NCBI GenBank assembly: GCA_016946835.1
Contig: JACVTC010000150.1
Location: 197,501 to 261,500, forward strand
Direction of reading: 5' to 3'
Length of the DNA stretch: 64,000 bases
Origin: Neocallimastix lanati (nom. inval.)
Taxonomy: Eukaryota > Neocallimastigomycota > Neocallimastigomycetes > Neocallimastigales > Neocallimastigaceae
A model generated the notes under the pieces. That model saw only the letters and a program-made list of their open reading frames with translations. It was not told the DNA's origin and did no database searches. The position numbers were made by a program, and so were the translations under genes. The first letter of the stretch is position 1. The number at the start of each line of letters is the position of its first letter. Of the stretch, positions 1 to 15,100 are shown one piece after another.

Positions 1-372
1 TTGAATTGCTACTATTATTTAATATATTATTTATATGTTATAAATAAATGAAAATAATTCCTTTTTTTTTTTTTTTTTTTTAATAAAAAAATCATAAAGT
101 GTAATAAAAGAAATATTTATATAAAAAAAATATGAAAAAAAAAATATGAAAATAATAATATAAAAAGATAAATATTTCTTTATCTATATGAAATATATAA
201 ATGAAGTTTATATTTTTTATTAATCAATAAAAAAAAATTAATTTTTGTAATTAAATTGTATAATTTATAAATATTAGAAAGAAAAAAATTTTTTTTAATA
301 TTTAATATCAAAAGTTAATAACTTTATAAAATAATTAAAAGGAAATGACTGGTAAATAATTTTGGATTTGTG

Positions 373-406
<34 letters not shown>

Positions 407-513
407 TTTTTTTTTGTTTTGTTTTTGTTTTTTGATTTTTGATTTTTGATTTACCTGATTAATGGTTCTATTTTTTTTGAATATCAATTGATTTATTTAT
501 ATTTTGTTCCTCA
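1..513. other. AT-rich 3' flank of the giant gene
   Basis: No coding potential is visible. The stretch holds long T runs (about 61-82 and 377-405) and T/G-interrupted T tracts. On the minus strand an AATAAA hexamer lies about 17-22 nt beyond the stop codon of the giant gene (plus-strand 492-497), so the 3' UTR and polyadenylation site probably fall here. The polyadenylation call is inference. Confidence 0.5.
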
Positions 514-3500
514 TTAGAAGGAGTTCATTATAAGAATAAAGATAAAAAGAATGGCAATTAGGAAGGGGGATAGCTTCCATGAACGGAAAGCACTACTGAC
601 ATTACACTTTTCAGGATTATCTTCATCCTCAATACATTTGACATAGCCAAGTTGTTCAACATTACAGATCTTGGCTTCATGAGCTTTTTCATCAATAATA
701 ACATAGTTATTGACACATACGAGATCGAAGGAGGACTTGGCTTCTTCGACATTGTATGTACAGTTAGTGAAGATACCACTTATTGATTCAAGAGAGTTCT
801 TTTCAGGACTAGAGACGACAGCAGTGGATTTGTTGTTCTTTTGAATATTGTCAACGGCTTTTTTAATCTTGTCTGGAAATTCTTTAGTTAAAGCGAGTGG
901 GAAGTTAACGACGACATAATCATCGTATGAACAGTAACGTGAAACGACAGGAACGAAAAGAGAGCTACCTTCGCAATAGTAATAAGCATTATTGATGTAA
1001 TAATATTGTCTAGGGACACAGGATTGCTTGACACATTCGACGGGTTCAAGTACTTCAGAATCGTGGACACAGTAATAGAGTTGTCTCTCATTGGTGAAGT
1101 AGTAACCAGTTTTATCAATTGGCTTACATGCTCCATTTTCTTGATTACAGTAGTACATCTCATGATCAACCGTATAGTAATATCCGTTATTGGCACGAGC
1201 TTGAAGGGTAATTTTTTCTTGGTTCTTAGCAAACTTGAAGATATAGCTGTTCGTTGGATCTAAGGCTATATAGGCATAACCAGAAGTACTTGGAGAGCTC
1301 CAGATACCATCTTTATATCTTAAGATGTTCTTGGCTTGAACATTATAGTAGTATATATCTTCATTGGGTTCATAGACACGACATGTGGAAAGGTTACAAC
1401 CATAGACTACAATATTGCTACTCTTTTTCTTATTATTCATAGTGACAACAGTTTTATTGTTATAGAGATTAATAATGTAAAATCCTGTTTGATCTACCAT
1501 TTGAGCGGCAAATTCGTTCATATAATAGAGATGTTCGTACAGAGAGTATCCATAGAGGTAGGAATTGATGCTTTTGGAACGATAACATTCGCCGGTCTCA
1601 CGATTCTTTATATCGGTAGCAGCGAGAACAATTTCACCTTTGTAGGTAATACAGAATTCTTGATTCTTCAAATCTGCATTTGGTGTACACTTGTTATTGG
1701 CAAAGATACAGATGACATTATTTTTATAGGCAAAAGTATAGACATCATTATTAACATTGTATTTCAAAATATGCTTATTAACATCAGCATAATAGGTGTC
1801 GGTATCTGGCTTATCAACAATGCTACAACTTTTTCCATTACAACTGTAGAGCTTGACATTTTTATCGTTGTAAGCATCAATTATATTACCTTTCACAAGA
1901 GTATTCTTAGCAACATTAAGGAAATAGTAACCAGTTTCCGAGAATTGAATGACACTTCCTTGATTAATAGTGTAGATATTGGAACCGACAGTGAAGAACA
2001 TATTACTATAGGAGTCATTAACTTCGAGACAGTTGGAGTTGGTAGTGGTGTAGATATAGGTGGAGGTGACCCCAGAAATAACGTTAGGTTTGACAACAAC
2101 AGTGTCAGTAGCAAAATAGAAAATGGAACGATTGCTATTTGTACAGATGTTGCCAGCGTTAATAGAAGTGGTAGCAGATTTGGTCATAGAATATTCCAAG
2201 GTAATATAACACTTGTTATTGTTAAATTCACATATTGGAATGGTTGCTAATTCATTGGCTGATAGAACAGAACATATACCGGAAACACAACGAATAATAC
2301 CATAGGCATCATCGCCATTATCTCTTAAGTTGAGATCCTTTCTTCCATCTTCCGTAGTATCTTCATCAATATCACGATTATGAACGTTTTGAACATTTTG
2401 AATATTTTGAGCAATTGTCGAGCGTTTGCTATTGGAAGTTCGACTCTTGAAAGCTCCTCTAAAAATACCATTATTAATAATTTTAGTTTTACATTTGGAG
2501 CCAGAGTTACAATGGATTAAAGCATTGGATGAACTGGACATATAGAAACCATTATTTATAGTTTCAGAGGCACAAGTAACAATTTTTCTATTTTGAACAC
2601 AGTTGATTATGGTATTGCTACTTTCGGAGGAATCAGCGTTTTCATAGTAGTTAACGGTTGGTGTAATTTCAACACAAGATGTTGGGCTAGTACAATGAAT
2701 TAAAAGAGTACTAGTATGAGTGAAGAAGTATCCAGACTTGGCCTTAGCAACGGTACATTTACCTTTCTTACATTTAATAAGAGCAGAATTATTTTTATCC
2801 GAGCCAGCATTAACATAATTAATATTGTTCTTGACCTGACTGTAGATACAGCTAGTGGCGGTGAAACATTTTATAATACCCTTATTGTTACTCTCTCCAT
2901 GAGCAACATAGTAACCAACATCAGCGGTGACTGTAATACAATTTTTATTGCTACAATGAATTAAACTTTTTTTATCGTGGTCATAACCGCTGTTTTCATA
3001 ATAGGTGGAGACCTTTGGTTTGATACTAATACATTTTTTTCCATTTATACAATGAATGATATATGGATGTTTATTACCACCAGTGACACGATTACCATCA
3101 ACGACATAACCAGTAAAATGAACATATTCTAAATTACCATTATTACAGAAAATTGTCTTGCTGTTTTCAGAATCGAACATGTAAGTGTTGGAAATACATT
3201 TTGAACGTTTAGAATATTCGTTAGTGTCTTCATTACAGGTATAAAGGGAAATATTAGATTGATTACCATCTAAACTATCTACTAATTTGCCATTATTATC
3301 AATCATAATAGCACCGCTTTGATAAAAGCGATTAATGAAGTAACGAGAAATCTTGAATAAAGTACTAGTTTTACTTTTAATACCTGGGAATCCATTATTT
3401 GGAATGGTAGCAAAGACATAGATATCATTAAACTTAGAAGCAGCAACGGCAATACTATTACCGTTTGGGAAGAATTTCAATTGATCTCCTTCATAACAGT

Positions 3501-6142
3501 AATTTCCAGGAACAGATTTAGAGGCATTTGGACATGGAGGGGATTCTTCCTCAACACACTCATTTCCTTCCTTTTCACATTTAATTATTGGTTTAGATTT
3601 ATTTCCGGCGTTAACATAGTAACCTAAATCAACCTTTAAAGTCTTGCAACCATCAATCACATCACATATAATGGTTTGATTGACAGATTTATTATATCCA
3701 CCATTTAAATAGTACCCTTGAGAAGTAAAAGCAGATTTCAAGATACATTTATTTGCAATAGTATTTTGCTTTTTTTCATTATTTTCATTTTTTTCATTTT
3801 TTTCATTTTTTTCATTTTTTTCATTTTTTTCATTTTTTTCATTTTTTTCATTTTTTTCATTTTTTTCATTTTTTTCATTTTTTTCCTTTTTTTCCTTTTT
3901 TTCCTTTTTTTCATTTCTTTTATTTTTTTCTTTTTTTTCCTTTTTTTCCTTTTTTTCCTTTTTTTCATTTTTTTCATTTTTTTCATTTTTTTCATTTTTT
4001 TCATTTTTTTCATTTTTTTCATTTTTTTCATTTTTTTCATTCTTTTCATTCTTTTCATTTTTTTCATTTTTTTCATTTTTTTCATTTTTTTCATTTTTTT
4101 CATTTTTTTCATTTTTTTCATTTTTTTCATTCTTTTCATTCTTTTCATTTTTTTCATTTTTTTTATTTTTTTCATTTTTATTTTTTTCTTCTTCAGTAGC
4201 TTCTTCAAAATTCTTGCATTCAATCAAACCATCGACATTTTCGCCATCTTTACCAACATAGTACAAATTGACATCAGCTGGTGTTTGTTTTTCACACTTT
4301 TTATTGGAACAGAAAATAATGGCATTGTTCAAATCTATACTTTCAGCATTAACATAGTATTCTACATCCTTGGATGTGGATTTACTCTCGATACCTACAC
4401 AACCACTTTCATTACTACATTGAATTAATTGATAACCATCTCCAGATTCAGAATAGTTAGAATTTATATAGATACCTAGACTTACAGTATCCTTATCAAG
4501 ATATTTGCAAGTATTACCACTGATAGTAGCATTTTTTTTACCATTATTATCTATAGAATTTAAACTATCAATAGAACATTCAATAATATCATAATTAAGT
4601 GGGGTGAGATCTGCTTTTCCGGCATTAATATAATATTCCCTTTTACTTTCTGTGGCTGTGCTGACCATGTTGAAACAATCATTTTTTGTGCATTTAATAA
4701 GTGGCTTTTCCGGTTGATTTTCATTGGCATTGAGATAAACTCCATTGGCCTTAGCTTCAATAACTTCACAGGCAGTATCAGGTTTTGAACATTTAATAAT
4801 AGCTTCGGATAACTTATTAGAAGCCTTATTACCTGAATTAATATAATATTGTGGAATTTTATCAAGATTATCACCTGTAACTTTAACGGTAATGCATCCA
4901 GTTTCAAAACATTTAATTAAAGGATTTTTAGTTTCATCAATACCAATAGGGTTTGAATCTATTTCATTTTTATTAAAATTACCATTAATATATACATCAC
5001 CATAATTACCATTGATAACATGACATTTAATATAAGAATCACCAGCCTTACATTCAATTATATCTCCAATTAATGGACGTTTGTTTTTTGCATTTGAAGT
5101 ACCATTAGTAACAATACCTCCGTTAATGAAGTAGCTGGCACTTGTGGCTGTTTTAATATTTCTAGTTTCACATTTATTATTACTACAAATAATTAAATGT
5201 TTGTCCGAATCCCCCTTTAAATTTTTGATGTTATCCTTAAAGTTACTGTTGATATACACAGCATTGGCAGCTCCATCAGTAACTTCGCAGCTGGTACCAC
5301 TACATTTAATTAAAAGTTTTGAATAATCTGTATGAGACACTGGTGCTGCAGCATTGACATAAAAAGCTGGAGAATCTGTAGATCCGAGAACGCCACTAAA
5401 AGCGGTACAAGCGTTGCCAGCACATTGAATTAATTTTTTATTGAAACTGTTAATATAGATTTGTCCTGGAGTTGGTACCGTAATAATATTTGTACACGAA
5501 GCAGTTAATCCAATGGTACGCTTTTTTCTTGAAAGCTTACTCAATACACATTGGATGATGGAATCAGCTAGACCCGTTTGGGCCGCATTGACATAGTATT
5601 CCACATCATTTTCTACAGCAGTGGAAGCATTTGGAGTGGTAATGGTTTGACATCCACCACTTCTAGCACATTTAATAAGGAAATGTTCTTTATCGTTATT
5701 AACATTACCATTCATATAGATTTTTTCAGTCTCACCGAAAGTAGCGAATATGACCGTTTTGAGTGAGCATACCGGTTCCCTGTCCTTCTTAACGACATGT
5801 CTTTCGATAGCACCATTTGTGATAATGTCTCTACATTCAATTAAGGCATTAATTAAACTGTTGCTTACGGCTGAATTAACATAGACAGAACCAGAAGTAC
5901 CAGCAACAGAAATACAATTACCAGTAGGGGCACAGGTAATTATCTTGGTGGAGTAGGTAACGCCGTTTGTGGTTGTTAGGTTGCTTCCATCAAGATAGAC
6001 ACCTTGGGTACCTTCTCTTGAATAACAGTTTGTTGTGCTAGAACATATAATTAATTTTGAATAAGAAGTATTTTTACCAGTACCAATAGAACTAGCATCT
6101 AAGAAAACACCTGCTTTGGCTGTTTTTGAACACCGAACAGAA

Positions 6143-6175
<33 letters not shown>

Positions 6176-9100
6176 ATTTCACTACATTGAAGGATTGGAT
6201 TAGTGGTAGTGTCTTCAGCATTTAAATAGACATTACCAGCCGAAAAGTTTGTGGTGTCCACACAGATGGTGCCAACATCGTTATCTCCAGTATCCTTGGT
6301 AGTACAATTAATGATTTTTGAATAAGTTGCAAAAGCACCTTCTTTGTCACCAAGAGTATAAGTACTAGCATCAGCATAGAATCCATTAATAGCATTTCCA
6401 GATGTACAGGAGAGGCTTTCTGTTTCATCATTAAGAGTACAAGTAATTAATTTTTTATAACCATAGATATTTCCTTCTGCATCTTCTGCATCCTTCACGA
6501 CAGAGCTAGCATCTAAATATTTACCAGTAGCAGGAGCTTTTTCAGGTTTTGAACAACCATTAGTAGTGTCACATTGAATTAAAGGTCTTGTCACCTTATC
6601 ACTGCCACCGTTAATGTAGAAACCGATGTTGGCCGTTTGGATGGAACATTTATTGCGAGAAGTTATGGATGTATCACAAATAATTATGGCATTGGTAAGT
6701 TTATTATCATAATCAGCTTTATTTGAATTTATATAAATGGCGTTTACTATATTCTCGGATTCACATACAACTTTATGTTTTCTTTTATCTTCTTTACATT
6801 CAATGACTTTACCATCAGCACCTAAGTAGGCATCACCATCTTCATTATTATATTTATATTATATATATATTTTAATTATATATATAATTAAATTTGTTTT
6901 ATAATATTAATTATATATATTTATATAATATATTTATATTATATTTTAATATAAATAAATTATAAAATTATTATACCAATTTTTATTAAAATCAATAAAT
7001 AATTAATTTTTATTATTACCTTTAAATTTGGTAGAATTTGGAGAAGAACAAATATTATTATTGCATGAAGTTTCTAATTCAGGACAATTTTTTCTTTCTT
7101 CTTTAAGTGTAGCTGCTCTATTTACACTATCAATACAATAAGTATTATTTCCTTTTTGATATATTTTTTATAATTAATTTTATATAAAACAAATTATTGT
7201 TTCAATGATTTATTTTAATATTTTATTTATTTAAAAAGACTAGTAGTAATATTTATAATTATGTATTATTTAATATAGATTTATTTCAATATATAAAAAT
7301 TAAATATACCTGAATTTACTAATGTATATTTATGAGAAGTCACTGATACAATAACATAAGTGTTTTCTGCATAATTAAATACATTTTGTTTTCCCAATTT
7401 CATTAGATACGTTCCAGTTCCTAATTCTTGAGTAATAATTGGAGAATTAGTAGTTTCATTATAATCGAGACAAAGTTTTGGAATTTTACTTCCGTTTATG
7501 AAGAAGAATCTTCCAATACTGGATTTACTACAACTTGTAGGATGCCATGTAGTACCAAAACCTATATGTACATCGATAACATGGTAATCTCTAAATTGAT
7601 TAACATAAAGACCAGCAGGTACATCATTAATAAATACCATTTTTGTTGGTGTAGTTAGATAAATATCTCCATTAAATTTATAATATTCACCAGATATTGC
7701 TATTTCATCTTTACATATATAAAACAATGGATCACAGAATGTAACATTTAATCCGTAATCTCCATTTTCGTTTTTATTAAAAATTATTTCTAGAAAAATT
7801 AATATGAAAATATAAAATAAATATAATTTATGAAATTATAACAATATTCGTATTTTTTAAAAAAAATAAATTTTTTAATTAAATTATGAATTTAATTTAT
7901 TAATAATTAAATAAATATATATTGAAATAAATATTATTTACCTGATCTAAAATGAGCTCGATAAGGGTTAACAGTAATAATTGTTAATCCATTTATACCA
8001 GCAAATCCATCTGATATACGGAAAAATGTATTTTTATCATATTCTTTAAATTCAACAGCTTCATTATCATTAATATTAATACAAATTTTTACTGGGGAGG
8101 ATTCCGTTAATTTCACGAGTTTTCCTATATTTCCAGAATCACTACATGATCCAATTACTGGATTTATTTTTTTACATAAATTAAGATCACATTGAATATA
8201 TGTAACATGATCATCTTCTTCTTTATTGACATAATAACCATATGCAAAACTTTTTGCTAATAATTTTCAAATTTATAAGAAATTTATATTTTAATATAAT
8301 ATATTTATACATTTAATAAAAAATATATTTAATTATTAAATATAATTTTTATTTAAATAATTATAAATATTTATAATTTTAAATAGAAAATTTTATAAAT
8401 TTAATATATGTAAATTTTGAAATTTATTTACCTGTGAATGAAATGCAATTGCTAGCATAACAACGAATCATATCAACATTATTAGCACCACTCATATAAT
8501 ATTTTTCTTTAGGATATTCATTGTTTTTTGCTCCACTTTCCTCAATTGTACATTGAGATATCGAACATATAATAACAGTTTTATAATTCAAAGCATTAAT
8601 ATAATATGTTTTTTCATTTTCCGTTGCATTATTATCATGTACTTCACATCCATTTTCAGAATTACACCAAATAACTTTTTTCGGATCTTCACCACTAATA
8701 TATGCATACGCTTTTTCCATAGATCCAGGTTTTGAAGAGCATATACTACCAGAACATGTTATGACATTGGAATATTTATTATTATCCTTTTTGGATGAAT
8801 CTATATACGCATAATTATCCTTATGTGATATAACATTACAATTATTTTCAGAAATACATTTTACAAGTTCTCTGTTATCATTAACGTAATATTCTAATTT
8901 ATATTTTAAAAATAAAAATTTAATAAATGAATATTTATAATCTTTTTTATTATAATAAATTTTTTATTACTTTAAATAAAAAATTACCTCCTTCTATTAT
9001 ATTAGATATTACTATTTTTTTGAATTTTTTTTACAAAGTAATAAATTTTAATGTAAATTTTGAAAATGAAATAATAATAATTTAAAAAATTATAATAATA

Positions 9101-12100
9101 ATAAAAGTATTAATATATTTATTATTTAAAATATATTTAATATAGAAATAATGATATTAATATTAATATTTGTTTCATAAAATATAATACTTGGAGAAGA
9201 ACAAATATTATTATTGCATGTAGTTTCTAATTCATAACAATTATTTTCTTCTTCTTTAAGTGTAGCTGCTCTATTTACACTATTAACACAATAAGTATTA
9301 TTTCCTTTTTAATATATTTTTTATAATTAATTTTATATAAAATAAACGATTGTTTCAATTATTAATTTTAATTTTTAATATATTTATTAATATTTATAAT
9401 AATATTTATAAATATTTAATATTGAATAGAGATTTATTTCAATATATAAAATTTATATTTACCTGAATTTACTAATGTATACTTATGAGAATCCACTGAT
9501 ACAATAACGTAACTGTTTTCTTCAAAATTAAATACATTTTGTTTTCCCAATTTCATAAGATACGTTCCAGTTCCTAATTCTTGAGTGATAATTGGAGAAT
9601 TAGTAATTTCATCATAATCGAGACAAAGTTTTGGAATTTTACTTTCATTTATGAAAAAGAATCTTCCAATATTTGACTTATTACAACTTGTAGGATGCCA
9701 TGTAGTACCAACACTTTTATGTCCTTCTTCAACATGGTGATCTCTAAATTGATTAACATAAAGACCAGCAGGTAAATTCTTATTAAATATATCACTAATA
9801 TATACCATTTTTGTTGGTGTAGTAAGATAAAGATCTCCATTAAATTCATAATATTCACCAGATATTGCTAAACTATCTTTACATCTATAAGAGAATGGAT
9901 CACAGAATGTAACATTTAATCCATAATCTCCATTTTCGATTTTATTAAAAAATATTTCTATATATATATATATAAATAAATAAAATAAAAATTATTTATG
10001 AAATAATAATAATATTAGTAATTTTTTTTAAAAAAAAAAATTATTTTAATTAAATTATAAATTTAATTTATTAATAATTAAATAAATATATCGAAATAAA
10101 TAGTATTTACCTATTCTAGAATGAGCTTGATAAGAGTTAACACTAATAAATGTTAATCCATTTATACCAGCAAATCCATCTGATATACGGAAAAATGTAT
10201 TTTTATCATATTCTTTAAATTCAACAGCTTCATTATCATTAATATTAATACAAATTTTTACTGGGGAGGATTCCGTTAATTTCACGAGTTTTCCTATATT
10301 TCCAGAATCACTACATGATCCAATTACTGGATTTATTTTTTTACATAAATTAAGATCACATTGAATATATGTAACATGATCATCATCTTCTTTATTGACA
10401 TAATAACCATATGCAAAACTTTTTGCTAATAATTTTCAAATTTATAAGAAATTTATATTTTAAGATAATATATTTATACATTTAATAAAAAATATATTTA
10501 ATTATTAAATATAATTTTTATTTAAATAATTATAAATATTTATAATTTTAAATAGAAAATTTTATAAATTTAATATATGTAAATTTTGAAATTTATTTAC
10601 CTGTGAATGAAATGCAATTGCTAGCATAACAACGAATCATATCAACATTATTAGCACCACTCATATAATATTTTTCTTTAGGATATTCATTGTTTTTTGC
10701 TCCACTTTCCTCAATTGTACATTGAGATATCGAACATATAATAACAGTTTTATAATTCAAAGCATTAATATAATATGTTTTTTCATTTTCCGTTGCATTA
10801 TTATCATGTACTTCACATCCATTTTCAGAATTACACCAAATAACTTTTTTCGGATCTTCACCACTAATATATGCATACGCTTTTTCCATAGATCCAGGTT
10901 TTGAAGAGCATATACTACCAGAACATGTTATGACATTGGAATATTTATTATTATCCTTTTTGGATGAATCTATATACGCATAATTATCCTTATGTGATAT
11001 AACATTACAATTATTTTCAGAAATACATTTTACAAGTTCTCTGTTATCATTAACGTAATATTCTAATTTATATTTTAAAAATAAAAATTTAATAAATGAA
11101 TATTTATAATCTTTTTTATTATAATAAATTTTTTATTACTTTAAATAAAAAATTACCTCCTTCTATTATATTAGATATTACTATTTTTTTGAATTTTATT
11201 TTTAAAAATTAATAAATTTTAATGTAAATTTTGAAAATGAAATAATGATAATTTAAATAATTATAATCATAAAAATATTATGATATTTATTATTTATAAA
11301 ATATTAAATATAAGAATAATAATATTAATATTAATATTTATTTCATAAAATATAATACTTGGAGAAGAACAAATATTATTATTGCATGTAGTTTCTAATT
11401 CATAACAATTATTTTCTTCTTCTTTAGGTGTAGCTGCTCTATTTACACTATTAATACAATAAGTATTATTTCCTTTTTAATATATTTTTTATAATTAATT
11501 TTATATAAAATAAACGATTGTTTCAATGATTAATTTTAATTTTTAATATATTTATTAATATTTATAATAATATTTATAAATATTTAATATTGAATAGAGA
11601 TTTATTTCAATATATAAAATTTATATTTACCTGAATTTACTAATGTATACTTATGAGAATCCACTGATACAATAACGTAACTGTTTTCTTCAAAATTAAA
11701 TACATTTTGTTTTCCCAATTTCATAAGATACATTCCGGTTCCTAATTCTTGAGTGATAATTGGAGAATTAGTAGTTTCATCATAATCGAGACAAAGTTTT
11801 GGAATTTTACTTTCATTTATGAAAAAGAATCTTCCAATATTTGACTTATTACAACTTGTAGGATGCCATGTAGTACCAACACTTTTATGTCCTTCTTCAA
11901 CATGGTGATCTCTAAATTGATTAACATAAAGACCAGCAGGTAAATTCTTATTAAATATATCATTAATATATACCATTTTTGTTGGTGTAGTAAGATAAAG
12001 ATCTCCATTAAATTCATAATATTCACCAGATATTGCTAAACTATCTTTACATCTATAAGAGAATGGATCACAGAATGTAACATTTAATCCATAATCTCCA

Positions 12101-15100
12101 TTTTCGATTTTATTAAAAAATATTTCTATATATATATATAAATAAATAAAATAAAAATTATTTATGAAATAATAATAATATTAGTAATTTTTTTTAAAAA
12201 AAAAAATTATTTTAATTAAATTATAAATTTAATTTATTAATAATTAAATAAATATAGCGAAATAAATATTATTTACCTGATCTAGAATGAGCTTGATAAG
12301 AGTTAACACTAATAAATGTTAATCCATTTTTACCAGCAAATCCATCTGATATACGGAAAAATGTATTTTTTTCATATTCTTTAAATTCAACAGCTTCATT
12401 ATCATTAATATTTATACAAATTTTTACTGGGGAGGATTCCGTTAATTTCACGAGTTTTCCTATATTTTCAGAATCACTACATGATCCAATTATTGGATTT
12501 ATTTTTTTACAAGAATTAAGATCACATTGAATATATGTAACATGATCATCATCTTCTTTATTGACATAATAACCATATGCAAAACTTTTTGCTAATAAAT
12601 TTCAAATATATAAGAAATTAATATTTTAATATAATATATTTATATGTTTAATAAAAAATATATTCAATTATTAAATAAAAATTTTATTTAAATAATTATA
12701 AATATTTTATAATATTATATTGAAAATTTTAATTTATATAATATATTTATATTTTGAAATTCACCTGTGAATGAAATGCAATTGCTTGGTTCACAACGAA
12801 TCATATCAACATTATTAACACCACTCATATAATATTTCGTTTCAGGATATTCATTACTTTTTGCTCCACTCTCCTCAATTGTACATTGAAATATCGAACA
12901 TACAATAATAGTTTTAGTATTCAAAGCATTAATATAATATGTTTTTTCATTTTCCGTTGCATTACTATCATGTACTTCACATCCATTTTCAGAATTACAC
13001 CAAATAACTTTTTTTGGATCTTCCCCACTAATATATGCATACGCTCTTTCCATAGATCCAAATTTTGAAAAGCATATACTACCAGAACATGTAATTACAT
13101 TGGAATATTTATTATTATCATTTTTGGATGAATCTATATACGCATAATTATCTTTATGTGAAATAATTTTACAATTATTTTCAGAAATACATTTTACAAG
13201 TTCTTTATTATCATTAATATAATAATCTAAAATATATTATAAAATAGACATAATTTTAATGAATATTTGTAATCTTAATAGTAATAATAAATTTTTATTA
13301 CTTTAAATAAAAAATTACTTCCTTCTATAAAATTAAATGACGCAACTTTTTGAATTTTTTTAAAAAGTAATAAATTTTAATTTAAATTTAAAAATGTAAT
13401 AATAATTTAAAAAATGATAAAAATAAAAATATTAATATACTTATTATTTATAAAATATTAAATATAAGAATAATAATATTTATATTAATATTTATTATAA
13501 AATATAATACTTGGAGAAGAACAAATATTATTATTGCATGTAGTTTCTAATTCAGGACAATCATTTTCTTCTTCTTTAGGTGTGGCTGCTCTATTTACAC
13601 TATTAATACAATAAGTATTATTTCCTTTTTTATATATATTTTTTAATTATTTATATGTAAAATAAATGATTGTTTCAATGATTAATTTTAATTATTCATA
13701 TATTTATAAATATTTATAATAATATTTATAAATATTTAATATTGAATAGAGATTTATTTCAATATATAAAATTTATATTTACCTGAATTTACTAATGTAT
13801 ACTTATGAGAATCCACTGATACAATAACGTAACTGTTTTCTTCAAAATTAAATACATTTTGTTTTCCCAATTTCATAAGATACATTCCGGTTCCTAATTC
13901 TCGAGTGATAATTGGAGAATTAGTAATTTCATCATAATCGAGACAAAGTTTTGGAATTTTACTTTCATTTATGAAAAAGAATCTTCCAATATTTGACTTA
14001 TTACAACTTGTAGGATGCCATGTTGTACCAACACTTTTATGTCCTTCTTCAACATGGTGATCTCTAAATTGATTAACATAAAGACCAGCAGGTAAATTCT
14101 TATTAAATATATCACTAATATATACCATTTTTGTTGGTGTAGTAAGATAAAGATCTCCATTAAATTCGTAATATTCACCAGATATTGCTAAACTATCTTT
14201 ACATCTATAAGAGAATGGATCACAGAATGTAACATTTAATCCATAATCTCCATTTTCGATTTTATTAAAAAATATTTCTATTTATATATATATATAAATA
14301 AAATAAAAATTATTTATGAAATAATAATAATAATAGTAATTTTTTTAAAAAAAAAAATAATTTTAATTAAATTATAAATTTAATTTATTAATAATTAAAT
14401 AAATATATTTAAATAAATATTATTTACCTTCTCTAGACTGAGCAAAATAAGGGCCAACACTAATTACTGTTAATCCATTTATACCAGCAAATCCATCTGA
14501 AATACGGAAGAATGTATTTTTTTCATATTTTTTAAATTCTACAGTTTCATTATCATTAATATTTATACAAATTTTTACTGAGGAGGATTCCGTTAATTTC
14601 ACGAGTTTTCCTATATTTCCAGAATCACTACATGATCCAACTACTGGATTTATTTTTTTACACAAATTTAGATCACATTGAAAATATGTATCATTACCAT
14701 CATCTTCTTTATTGACATAATAACCATACCTACTCGCTAATAATTTTCAAATTTATAAGAAATAAGTATTTTAATATAATATATTCATATATTTAATAAA
14801 AATTATATTCAATTATTAAATAAAAAATTTAATTAAATTATTATAAATATTTAATAATATTAAATAAAAAAATTTATAAATATAAAATATGTATATTTTG
14901 AAATTTATTTACCTTTTAATGAAGTGCAACTTCTTTCATTACAATTAATCATATCAACATTATTAACACCACTCATATAATATTCAGGATATCCATTACT
15001 TTTTGCTCCAGTCTCCTCAATTGTACATTGAGATTTCGTACATATAATAATAGTTTTAATATTCAAAGCATTAATATAATATGTTTTTTCATTTTCCGTT

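Larger units (their letters stand above)
514..6839 (-). other. Terminal exon of the giant gene (Cys-repeat array and anchor)
   Basis: This single exon encodes residues about 2845-4952. The acceptor is AG before 6839. The frame is open well upstream of the first GTG (6594) and continues into the preceding exon at phase 1. The first half repeats a 28-45 residue unit with Y-x-N, then LI-x-C, four residues, then C. A Lys-Asn-Glu tract interrupts it at about residues 3730-3870. After PPCPNASKSVPGNYC the spacing becomes irregular but the Tyr/Cys units continue. The last ~20 residues are hydrophobic with only Asn-Ser-Phe after them. Confidence 0.85.

Noticed and set aside
1336-2250. Plus-strand open frame of ~304 codons opposite the giant gene
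   Set aside because: Antisense to a clearly coding minus-strand exon with conserved Cys repeats; no domain or signal in it.
3718-4428. Plus-strand open frame of ~236 residues, all Phe/Ile-rich
   Set aside because: It is the antisense of the (Lys-Asn-Glu)n tract; low complexity with no independent support.
6581-6594. GTG at 6594 as the start of a separate 2,026-residue protein
   Set aside because: The frame continues upstream with further repeats (for example FYINGGSDK and IYINSNKADYDNK) to a splice acceptor at 6839 in matching phase.
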